Positions 11,239-22,137 of a stretch of 64,000 nucleotides of DNA are shown here, piece after piece. The stretch's first letter is position 1. The number at the start of each line of letters is the position of its first letter. The notes beneath the pieces are model-generated. The model was not told the origin of the DNA. It searched no databases and saw only the letters and a program-made list of their open reading frames with translations. A program made the position numbers and the translations under genes. Location: NCBI GenBank assembly GCA_001986395.2, contig MQVO02000014.1:558001-622000 (forward strand). Reading direction: 5' to 3'. Origin of the DNA: Irpex lacteus. Lineage: Eukaryota > Basidiomycota > Agaricomycetes > Polyporales > Irpicaceae.

Positions 11239-12975
11239 TGTACGCGACGCGACATTGCGCCGACGCTAGTTAGCAGCTGTATGCACAATGTCCCCTCGTA
11301 GTGTCTAATTCATGCTTCGTTTATGCCCTCTCTCCTCTTAATTCATTTATTCCCCAAGACATGCCTCTTAAACCGCGCGCAAAAGCTGCTGCCGCGAAGA
11401 AGTCTCAGCCTCTGAGGAAACAGCTCATAACCCTACTACTATCGTGTCTGCCGCTGTTGTTGCTCCTCGGGCTGAAGTATCTGGTACCATAGAGGGGTGC
11501 GAGATTAATCTTATCTCTATGTCTTCATCGCTCCGCGTCGCAAGAAAGGCCGCGAACGCTGTCGTACGCCATAGATGACCGCCCGACCTTCTCATAGCCT
11601 CTTCTTGTATATCCTGGCACGGGCTGCATCTTACAAGGGCGAAAGGAATGTTTGTTGCGATGAATGTCGATATCATTAACGTGTCGACGCTTGGTCAACG
11701 CGTGCGTAGGTGTATGTACAAGCAAAAGCGTGCGACGCGTTTCACGAACGCTGCAGCAATTCGGGCGCCTCAGTATTCCGATTTCCCAAATCGGGCTTTT
11801 TACTCGGTCTGTCCTCGCCCACTCATCACGTGATGTCGTTATATCCGCGGTTTCGCCGACGTCCCGCTCCATCCCGTGCGGTCCGCTCTCTCCGTCTCCC
11901 ACGACCTTGATGCGCACCCTTGCCTTACCCTCCGACGTTCCAAGCCTACGTATACGATGGAGAACTGATCTAGCTGCAGCAACATACTTATTGTACCCCG
12001 AGCCTACGTATACGAGCCGCCGGCTCTAAACAAGCCATGCTCCCGATTTATACAAGCTGGACTCACCTGTAGGTACATGTGTATAGTGTCGATGGCATTG
12101 ATGTACTCATACTACTGGTGTACCTATAGATGAGAAAGATGCTGCCAGGGCATGACTTAAGTAATGGGCCGGCACGCTGTGTCCGCGTAACCCAATGAGT
12201 CAGCCATGGCTATAACAACTTCGCAGTCGCAGTAAGTAGTACAAACTGCGCCGTTGCAAATTGTCTTCAGCCCCCAGACGCACCTCGAAGTTTGCTCTTG
12301 AGGCTGTCATCACCACTCAGGCAAGTCTCCGCCATATAAGTACCTGGTATCCTCTTCTGACATCGATCTTCCATACTCTGGGACTTGTGTTTGAAGTTGT
12401 AGACTAGTATATTGTCATTATTCACCCACATAGACCCGTGTACAGTGCTAGCACTGTAGATTATAGTCTTTCGAATCTTGAAGTTGATCTGCTTCGACGA
12501 GGGGCGCCGGGGAGACCGCCAGTACTAGTTACTAATTATTGTATTACTTAGTCCTTCTATTAATAATGAAGGCTATAGGTTGGAAAAAAAAACTTCTACG
12601 TTCACTGATGTTGTACGAAAGCCCCAGGGCCATATTTCTCAGCAGCGACGATTAGTTGTGTCAAATTGTCAATCGTGTCACGTCTCACAGATGGATGGTA
12701 CTAAGTAGTAAGTACTGCTCACACCTAGCCACGGAGATCGATATTCAACTTGGATACAGTAATGAGAATGCTGAAATTTCGCGCGCCCGACGCAACTGAG
12801 ACTCCTCGCTCCGCTCGTATACAGGTCGTAGCGAGTTAACATGTACAATATGTATGACGCCGACTACGAAACACAAGACCCTAAAAGCGTTACGCTACGT
12901 TATTCCCTCGAGTCGCGCGAGCAAAACGGGAAATCGGACAGAGGGCGCCAGCCTCTAGCCCACGTTTTAGAAAGC

Positions 12976-13124
12976 TATCTACGGCACGTGACGACGTATC
13001 GCCACCCCTCTGTGCCAAATGCACCAGACCTTCGGGCGGGTCCTCTGTTTCGTCTTTTTCGCACTCCGCCGCCCGAATAGGTAGGAGCCAACGGCGACCT
13101 CCGAAGGGCTGGCTTGCGAGACTA
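12976..13124 (-). repeat. Right terminal inverted repeat of the MULE-type element
   Basis: Inverse partner of 11104-11238. It carries extra short blocks relative to the left copy, indicating an old, diverged element. Its last base and the following two bases form the AGT used as the Plavaka target duplication. Confidence 0.75.
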
Positions 13125-13467
13125 GTCACTGCGGAACCCTGCCGATTTTCGGGGCAGGAAACACTCCAGATTGCGCTGAATCCAGAGGTTGATGTCTGAA
13201 TCACGAGCAAACGGGTGAGTTATCGGAGATCAGAATTCATTTCCTTTTCGGAAAGTTGTCAGCGCTGGAAACATCCGTACTTGTCGCCTTTTCGCATCTC
13301 GTTACTCTACGTTCTTGGACTCTTTCCTGCTTCGAGGTACTCTTTCTCCTCTGTGTAAACTACGCTCTGGGTTCTACTAGTAATCAAATCTTCGTCTCTG
13401 AATACCTCAGGAACACGATGGTCGACCTTAGGGCTTCAACCTCCCGGCTACCTCTTGTCCAACGTCC

Positions 13468-14355
13468 ATGGCCGCATCCCTTCTCACAAATATGCAGCAA
13501 CACCCTCGCGCGATATTGCTATGCGAGACGCAATCGGATGGGACCTGTGAGCAGGTGGTGGTGGTGAGCATAGATGCGGATGCGCCGTTAGTTTGCAGTC
13601 GTGTACTCCTGCGGCCGTGGATGCTCCATGCAAAGGCAAAGCACATAGTAAGCACAATTACTGTCAATATTTCTCTCCAGGTCGATGGCAAGTGCTCACT
13701 GACTACTGCAGAATGTTCAAGTAATCTCTGAGAGGTATCCGACACAGCCGCTTCCAGTACGCTGTGCGCCGCCATGCCCGTTATGCATGTGCACGAGGAC
13801 GTGTCTCCGTCTCCGTTGCTTGCATACGCAATTACCGTTAGACTACTGCTACCAGGTACGTAACTCTATTCCTGTTTGAGAGCTCATAGACCAACTATTC
13901 TCTGCAGCCCGAGCGGTGTGAAGAAATCCCCGTTCCCTTGAATAACTTTGGAATAGTGCGCAAGTACCAACTGGTATCGGAGGCCGATCAATGGGAAGGA
14001 GACATTGTATGTATCATTACCTTTGTCTTTGTATACAGTGATACTAACACAGCGGTATCAGGTTATCAAGCTGATTACAGAATCATTTGACGAAGAGGAT
14101 CTCGCGAAGTACTTTGATGCAGCACTCCGCACAGATGAAAGCCGGCTGCTTATTGGTGCTAGCCGTTTACGACGTCCAAAAACGGCACGTTCATTTCGGC
14201 CTAAACGGGAGTACACGCCTATGGAGTATGAGGATGTCGAGAGGGAGCCAAGCGAGTCGGACAAGGAGGAGATGAGGGTTCGGCGCATAAAGCTCAAAAC
14301 ACGTACTGCTAGCCCCCCTCGTCAACCCGCAAAGCGTCGTCCCTGTCGTTTCTAG
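13468..14355 (+). CDS. Plavaka accessory gene 1, cysteine-rich protein of unknown function
   Basis: Four exons (13468-13647, 13712-13855, 13908-14006, 14062-14355) joined at GTAAGC/GTACGT/GTATGT donors and CAG acceptors, all in phase 0, give 238 residues. Exon 2 encodes a Cys cluster (CAPPCPLCMCTRTCLRLRC) that could bind zinc. The C-terminus is acidic then strongly basic (RRIKLKTRTASPPRQPAKRR), suggesting nuclear or DNA contact. I do not recognise a family. It lies inside the transposon, upstream of the transposase and on the same strand, so a transposition-related role is inferred from position only. An upstream start cannot be excluded. Confidence 0.6.
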
Positions 14356-15077
14356 ACTCTGCTGTATCCTAGATGAGAAATCATGATGCTCTGGCAGTTT
14401 ATTTGCTCGCTACGTGAAGACTCAAGCTCATGAATGACGGTGAACTGGCGCCCGGCTGTTGGCTAGCAGGCTATGGATGTACCCTCTTGTCCACGTCTTC
14501 TCTGTGCTCTAGCTATCTTTTGTGGTCTTCCTTAATAGCATATCAACTCATTTAGTCATCCGCCTTGAGACCATGGGCTTCACCGCTGTCCAGGAAAATC
14601 CTCGATGACTGACTGACTATCAGCCACCATCTGCACACGATCACATGATCGACGCGCGTTGGTTTGCTCGTTTTCACACCACCGAGCTCACCTCTCAACC
14701 AGCCGTTTCATGGATCTTAACATAGTAATACCTTAATCTTTCCTAAGGTACGTACTTCCTATGCTTGTGTCAACTCCTCCCGACTGACCAGAAGTATTGG
14801 CAGCCACTCCTTACCACATCAACGGCGAGTATCATAGGCCCGTTGTCCCTGCCTAGAAGTACATCTGGTACGCCCTCACGTCCCAAGAACTGCAGTAGCT
14901 TGTCCACTTATAAGTACATGTCACAGAGTTTCATCCTCTCTACCAAGGTTCGCCATCAACAGAAGATAGATCAGATTGCAGTACCAGTTTGTCTTGGACG
15001 CGGTGCGTATTTCATTTTCTGCTCGTCTTCGCTGTCCCATTAATATCCTATTTTGCTCTCTTACTATAGAATATTCG

Positions 15078-18000
15078 ATGCCGAAGTCTTCTGCTCCGTG
15101 CTGGTGCAAAACCGCCGGGTGCGATGGTCTGCATGTCTCATACCGGCGCCGCAGAATGCATCGGGAACAGGACCTGCGGCGGAGGGCCCAACAGCCATAT
15201 AAACGACCAGATCCGAACTTGCTTAGTGTGGCACCGAATGAAGTCATGCCGCATGCTGTCACGGAACCGCTGCTTCCTTCCTGGCAACCCCCCATAGAGC
15301 CCTTCCCCGATCTTTCTCATTTTCCCTCGCCATCGTCGTCAAGCGCAGTCAAGCAGGAGATGCTGGATCATGGAACGATGTCGATGGCTGATCTTCATCT
15401 GGATGTTCCTCTACCATCCCTTCCGCCCGGGCTTCACAGCGGGGACATGCTTCAGGAGTGTGTGGATCACTTCGAGGTCCACAACGCCATCACGAGAACA
15501 AATGCGACCACACTCACCGCTACGGTTGCGCATTCTACCCCACCCTTGACACCTCTCGAGAAGCAGCTACAGCGACAATATGAACGGGAGATGGAGCACA
15601 TTCAAAGTCAAACTGAAGGCGTATCTATCTCTGGGCTACCGCCTTGTGACGGAGCTGTGGGCACAGGTTTGATTAATCGTACCACCACAACGTTTAACCA
15701 GTTTGTTCAATCATCTGGTAGGTAGCCGCTGATTAATCAGGTGGCAAGGCAGGGCATGGCAGGTAGGCTGTGGCTGACTAATCTGGACTGATGGGGGTGT
15801 ACCAGAATGGGTGGGACCATCAAATCATGGGCTCCTATTTTATCAAAAGCTGAAAAAGCGGCCACATCAAAAAAACAACAGTTTCTGATGCATCAAATGG
15901 CTAAAAGGCACATGCTTTCGCTTCAGATTGCCTAAAATGGTAATGGGGTGCTCTCACCGCCTTCCTGGGCGCTTGGGCGCTTATTTTGCCGTTTTACTCC
16001 TTTGGGATGGTGTCACATGACACAAACATATGCTGATGTCAGAAATAAAAATATGTTTTCTGAACCGGATTTTCACCAGGATTCCGAATCTAATCTCAGA
16101 ATGTCGATAGCTGCACTGGTTCAGGAGTTATTTGAGGAACATTGAATATATTTCGCATTTTTTGATTTTCCCAGGCTTTGATCAGCTTGGTATAGGGGTA
16201 GCAGTGGGGGTATGGCTTAGTAACTTCAGGATCATGATTCTATAATATATGGCCTGTGTCTATTAACTTTCTAGGTCACCAGAACATCATATCGCTTGGG
16301 AAAACATATAAATCAGACATATAATGTTTTGCTTCCCTATTCATGACATGGGGTATTATGAGCAGTTTGGGGTCTTGGATAGCTTTATTAATACTACTAT
16401 GATATGTCTGTAAAGGGGTTTTATGATTGCATCAATGTGCACTACTGTGTAAGGGATGTTCTCCTCCTCCCCTTGGTACCAAAAAATGCGCCCTATATAG
16501 GACTCTATACACATCCCCTTGCATATCTATTGCTTGCATCATTTACCCTATAGTATAAACATATATTATGGATACTTTTAAGGCTCAGAAACACGTCCTG
16601 AACCTTCTCAGAATGTTCCAAAGCGAAATTCATCGAAAAATACAATTATATTCACTTTACCCTCTCCTATATGTCTCCTAACGTGTTTCCCTTCAGGCAC
16701 AGCGCGTCAGAACGTGTCATAGTACTATATACACCCCCATAAATATTTTTAGGCCCGTCCCTCCACCCCTCACCCTCTCATCAGCTCAGAAATGTTGAAA
16801 AATGCGCAAAACAGCCAAATCTGACATAGATTTAACATATACTGCCTGCTACATAGCCTATAAATATCACGAAACGTGCTAATAGATACCTATGCACTTC
16901 TCTTACAAGCTCCAAAAGAGATCTCTCCAGTAGCATGACATACAGGTATGATATAGAAGGAATACAGCATAGGTGAGAAGTGAAGTCATTGCATTGTACA
17001 TGCACATACCTTCATCTATGCTTCTTAGCCTGTTTCTATATTATAGTGTCTCAAGCTATTGCTTAGGGGCCCAAGTATTGTCCTATATCTGTTTGAGAGC
17101 TATATTAAAGTATCATATCATTATTTTATAGCCCTCATGATGTGTCAAAGGATGTCAAATGTCACATATATGTTCAAAAACCTGTACAGAACGCATTTTT
17201 CAGCACTTATGAGCTGATGGAAGAATGAGGGGTGAGGAGGAGGGCCTACAAATATTTATGGGGGTGTATATAGTACAATGACACGTTATGACGCGCTGTG
17301 CCTGAAGTGAAACACGTTAGGAGACATATAGGAGAGGGTAAAGTGAATATAATTGTATTTTTCGATGAATTTCGCTTTGGAACATTCTGAGAAGGTTCAG
17401 GACGTGTTTCTGAGCCTTAAAAGTATCCATAATATATGTTTATACTATAGGGTAAATGATGCAAGCAATAGATATGCAAGGGGATGTGTATAGAGTCCTA
17501 TATAGGGCGCATTTTTTGGTACCAAGGGGAGGAGGAGAACATCCCTTACACAGTAGTGCACATTGATGCAATCATAAAACCCCTTTACAGACATATCATA
17601 GTAGTATTAATAAAGCTATCCAAGACCCCAAACTGCTCATAATACCCCATGTCATGAATAGGGAAGCAAAACATTATATGTCTGATTTATATGTTTTCCC
17701 AAGCGATATGATGTTCTGGTGACCTAGAAAGTTAATAGACACAGGCCATATATTATAGAATCATGATCCTGAAGTTACTAAGCCATACCCCCACTGCTAC
17801 CCCTATACCAAGCTGATCAAAGCCTGGGAAAATCAAAAAATGCGAAATATATTCAATGTTCCTCAAATAACTCCTGAACCAGTGCAGCTATCGACATTCT
17901 GAGATTAGATTCGGAATCCTGGTGAAAATCCGGTTCAGAAAACATATTTTTATTTCTGACATCAGCATATGTTTGTGTCATGTGACACCATCCCAAAGGA

Positions 18001-21000
18001 GTAAAACGGCAAAATAAGCGCCCAAGCGCCCAGGAAGGCGGTGAGAGCACCCCATTACCATTTTAGGCAATCTGAAGCGAAAGCATGTGCCTTTTAGCCA
18101 TTTGATGCATCAGAAACTGTTGTTTTTTTGATGTGGCCGCTTTTTCAGCTTTTGATAAAATAGGAGCCCATGATTTGATGGTCCCACCCATTCTGGTACA
18201 CCCCCATCAGTCCAGATTAGTCAGCCACAGCCTACCTGCCATGCCCTGCCTTGCCACCTGATTAATCAGCGGCTACCTACCAGATGATTGAACAAACTGG
18301 TTAAACGTTGTGGTGGTACGATTAATCAAACCTATGCCATAAGGTGTGTGACGACGATACCTTCTTACCTGCGATTCCCGTCCTTCCGGCGCCATCAGGT
18401 GAATGTTACGACGATTTGGCCGGTGACGATGAAGAGGACGAAAACGGTGATGATGCTGATTCAGAGCAGGAGATGCGAGAGCAGGGACAACGTACCATAT
18501 TGCCACTCCACGTTGCTCCTATCCTCGCTACAGACTGTGATGATCCAGATCCTTTCCACCGCCCTCAGCCACCTTATGCTTCGAACGATCTCGACAGCCT
18601 CCCACAGCACTTAGTGTGCATATACGCTATAGTCGCTTGGCTCCACCTCAACTTCCATCTCTCCCGTGTTGCCTGCAACGCCGTGCTGTGGGCCTTTGCT
18701 CTTGTTGTCTCAGCAATCTCCTCAACTGCGGCACTACCTTTCGTGACCCTCAAGTCCGCCAACCGTGCCCTAGGACTTGACACACTCCCTATCACTATAC
18801 TCAGTGTCTGTCCAGCTTGCAAGGAGGTGTACCCTGCGTCAGATAGCACTCCGGATGCATGCACAAAGTGTTCGGCCACTTTGTTCAAGACTTCGTCGAC
18901 TGCTCGTGGCACGCTTCGCACCTCTCGTGTGCCGCTGCTAAAATTCCCCACCATGTCAATTACTAGTCAACTAGAGGCGATGCTATCAACCCCCGGACTT
19001 GAAGAACTTCTTGACAGCTGGCGGCTCTCAACTCGGGAACCGCAGGTCTATCGCGATATCTTCGACGGCGCAATCACACGGAACCTTCTTGGCCCAGATG
19101 GTAAACGCTTCTTCGCCAATGACGGCCCGCACCATTCGCGAGGACCAGATGGTGAGCTCCGTATCGGACTAGCCTGGGGTGTCGACTGGTGAGTGCCAAG
19201 TTTATACCTCATAACTTGACACGAGGGTAGTTGACTGATATTAATCTCGCAGGTTTTCTTATCTTCGCTCAAACATCGCACCATCTCATTCTTCTTGCCC
19301 GACGTCCTTCTCAATCGTGAATTTACCTCCCGAGTATCGATATCGTACCGCCAATCTCTTGCTCACAGGCATCCTTCCGGGACCTGGCGAACAGACTGGA
19401 GATCAGATCCAACGATTCATTCGCCCGTTTATTAATGAGTTGATCCGCTTGTGGCGAGATGGTCTGCGTATAGTTACTCCATCGTATCCTCAAGGTATGC
19501 AACTTGTTGTGGTTTGCCTAACATACAGAACTGAAAGCTATTTTATTTAGGCCGGCTCGTGCGTGTCATCCTTGTCGCTGTTGTCTGTGATAAGCCTGCC
19601 GCCCACAAGATTGCCGGATTCGGTTCACACTCACACACGATGTTTTGCACGAAGTGCTGGATCACGACTGAGCATAAGAACACTGCTCGTGCATTTGAAG
19701 CGAACGGTACGCATTTTATGATCTCCGTTACCTATATATCAGTACTTATCTTGTCTGGCATAGCGTTTCAAGCACGCACCAATGCCGAACACCGTCGACA
19801 ATGTGGAGAGTATGCAGCATTGAAGACCGAAGCAGCACGCAAAGCCTATACAAAAGCGCATGCTGTTCGCTTTACCCAGCTAGCACGGCTACCCTACTTC
19901 GACATTGTGCGACAAGTGGTGGTTGATCCAATGCATAATCTATACCTCGGTGAATACATATTTTGCTTGCGCAGAGATGTCACATCCTCACCGAATTCTG
20001 ATCATACAGGCTTGGTCAAAACTCATTTCTATCATATTTGGGTTCAGACAGATGTGCTTCGTGAGAAGCATGAACTTAGGGTTCTTCATGAGCTTCTTGC
20101 AGATGTTCGTGATACTGTTGTTGTACTTGTTCAACTACTGATTAGGTTATCTAGTTCTCTCTTCCATCTGCGGCTGGAAAGCTGCCAAAGGACATTGGCA
20201 TCCCTGCCGGAGGTTCCCTCACCGCAGACCAATGGAAGATACTTGCCATATTCCATGCACCCATAATCGTGAGTCATATTAACAGTGATACTTATGTGTT
20301 AACTCATCGTCTTGACAGATTCCGCAGTTATGGCGGCGGTGTATGCCAGATGATGGAGAGCAGTGTCGTTTGAACCGCATGGCGCGCATAGAGAGAGAAG
20401 AGAAGAAGAAGACGGATGCGAAAGCTGCTGCAAAAGCAAAGCGTGCTGCTAAGGTGGCATCGAAGAAGCCTAAGAAGCCTAGTGCCCGTTCGAGTAACAA
20501 GCAGCCTGCTGTCATCACTCAGAGCGAACCAGAATTACAAGAACAAGCAGATGCAGCACCAACCGCTTCTTTCACGGAGCCTGCAACGGTAAGAGTTTGA
20601 TTTGTATCACGTCAGATATCACGGCTCAAGTTCCGCAGCCAATTCTATCTACTTCCTCACCAATCGACGCACAGCCAGATGTTTCTCTTGCAGGCGGGTC
20701 TGTTGCTGATAGCGCTTGCAACCTCCATCCAGATGATCCAGCCAATTTCCTCAAGCTCTCTGAGGCGTTGCGTCTTTTGGCTCAATATGAACTCACGGAA
20801 TCAGATATCACTACAGCAGACAGTCTCTTGCGAGAATACTGTACAGAACTTATCACGGTACGTGACCAACTTATACGAGACTTGACATGTTTCCGCATCT
20901 GATGTTAGAAACAGCTATATGGCAAGAACTGCATTCGGCCCAATCATCACTACGCAACTCACACCAGCGAGTTTGTACGAGATTTCGGCCCATTGCACAC

Positions 21001-22097
21001 TTTTTGGAGCTTCCTTTTCGAACGGCTGAATAAGGTACTCAAGGCGTACAATACCAACAACCATGGTGGAGGAGGCGAGCTGGAAACAACCTTCTTTACA
21101 GAGTTTCACCGAACGTGTGCCTCTGCACGAGTAGTAAGCTGTTTTATCCGACTGCAATTTATATACTTGACGTCAATTCTAACATGCATCTAGACTTACC
21201 GTATGCATTCAGCTGCGGAGAGTTCTATAACGAGTCGATTAGCTACCGTGATGCTCAACGCCACAAACGAAGAACGTGGTACATTAGCTAACCTGAGTAG
21301 CTTGTCGGCATGGATGTCTGATTTGGAGAAGGAGCAAGATACTGGTAAGCTTGTCTTTACTTGTAACTATTTACACAGCATTAAGACTTCCCACAGCCAG
21401 CTCGACTGATGCGTATGCATTGTCAAAACGATCTAAGACAATTGATATGCCCAGCGAGTTATATAGAGCGGTGCTAGATCACTTCAAGCACAGGTACCCT
21501 CAATGGCATGTACACTCACGTTTTGAGCGTCGCAGGTTCACAGACAGTTTGCCGTTAACTCAAACCGTAATCAGTTTTGATTACGTCGACCTTAACGGAC
21601 AGAGGTTCTATGCCGCCAACCAATCCGGAAATATGACCAATTCGGTGGTACTCGCTCACGTTCACTGGTCAAACGTACCCACAGCCGGGCGACTACTGGA
21701 TATTTTCCAGTTCCAGCAGGATCTACAGTCGCCGCCAATGTGGCTGGCCCGTGTACGTTGGTTCAAGCAGTGGAATGGACCGTGTGAAGCTATATGGAAG
21801 ACATGGTATGTGATTCTAATCAGACGAGCACTACGGTACTGAATCTATCACTGGTTTCGCAGCCAACGTGTTCAGCTCTGGTATCTGAACGAGTTCTTAG
21901 TGCCGAGCTCAGAATCATGGGTAGATGAGATCATCGAAGTCACGCAAATCTACGGACTTCTTGCACTTCAAACGGTGACAGTTGGTGATCAGGATTTGAA
22001 GGTGTGGGCGACCATTCCATTTAGTTCGGTACGCTTTCAGGAGATAGTTGCGAATAACGCTAACATGATCTTCATATAGGGTGGACGAAGAATGTAA
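15078..22097 (+). CDS. Plavaka tnp2-family transposase, interrupted by a 2.7 kb insertion
   Basis: DDE-type transposase of the basidiomycete Plavaka group. The first exon encodes a Cys motif (CWCKTAGCDG) and a Pro/Ser-rich segment. After the insertion come a zinc-ribbon-like pair CPAC..CTKC (18808-18890), then LAWGVDWFSYLRSN, CDKPAAHKIAGFGSHSH with FCTKC, and the family hallmark VVVDPMHNLYLG (about 19920-19950). C-terminal exons include DFGPLHTFWSFLFERLNK and run to TAA at 22095-22097. About ten 45-60 nt introns are visible. The insertion at 15652-18346 breaks the gene, and translation entering it stops at 15723-15725 after 215 codons. No other disabling change was seen, so inactivation looks recent. 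Transposase of a mobile element, not a host gene. Confidence 0.88.
15666..16808 (+). repeat. Left arm of the palindromic element
   Basis: Inverse of 17190-18332. The blocks I compared in the outer part are identical. Single substitutions appear near the inner end (for example around 16691-16728), then pairing breaks up into a central loop of about 380 bp. Confidence 0.88.
17190..18332 (-). repeat. Right arm of the palindromic element
   Basis: Inverse partner of the left arm. The central unpaired spacer (about 16809-17189) shows no coding signal. Confidence 0.88.
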
Positions 22098-22137
22098 TTC
22101 ACACCTGCCATCATATACATTTCTGCTAAACTACACT

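Larger units (their letters stand above)
11104..13124. mobile_element. Mutator-like (MULE-type) long-TIR element, non-autonomous
   Basis: Starts TAGTCTCGGAACCAGCC and ends with the inverse GGCTTGCGAGACTA. The terminal repeats are about 135-150 bp. The 9-bp sequence GTCGTTTGC is duplicated on both sides: at 11095-11103, and at 13125-13126 continued at 24644-24650 across the Plavaka insertion. Long TIRs with a 9-bp duplication are typical of MULEs. No intact transposase is present. A possible decayed coding remnant lies at about 11361-11500: MPLKPRAKAAAAKKSQPLRK, then a frame change to a TTIVSAAVVAPRAEVSG-like stretch. Confidence 0.7.
15652..18346. mobile_element. 2.7 kb near-perfect palindromic (foldback) element inside the transposase gene
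   Basis: Every paired position sums to 33998, so the two arms match base for base without gaps. The 7-bp direct repeat TGTGACG lies symmetrically just outside (15645-15651 and 18347-18353), marking it as the target duplication. The outermost 14 bp pair poorly (8 of 14); perfect pairing begins at AGGTTTGATTAATCG. Removing the element and one TGTGACG copy joins the transposase frame exactly (Leu-Pro-Pro-Cys-Asp to Asp-Asp-Thr). The element is visibly more AT-rich than its surroundings. It has no convincing gene: a 65-codon frame occurs once in each arm simply because the arms are copies. Superfamily undetermined. Confidence 0.85.

Noticed and set aside
15948..16145. 65-codon open frame present again, identical, at 17853-18050 on the other strand
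   Set aside because: The duplication follows from the palindrome itself. Composition and length do not support a protein gene.
15666..18332. Reading the 2.7 kb palindrome as a large intron of the transposase
   Set aside because: The symmetric 7-bp duplication and exact frame restoration on removal fit a transposon insertion. No donor/acceptor pair coincides with the required junction.
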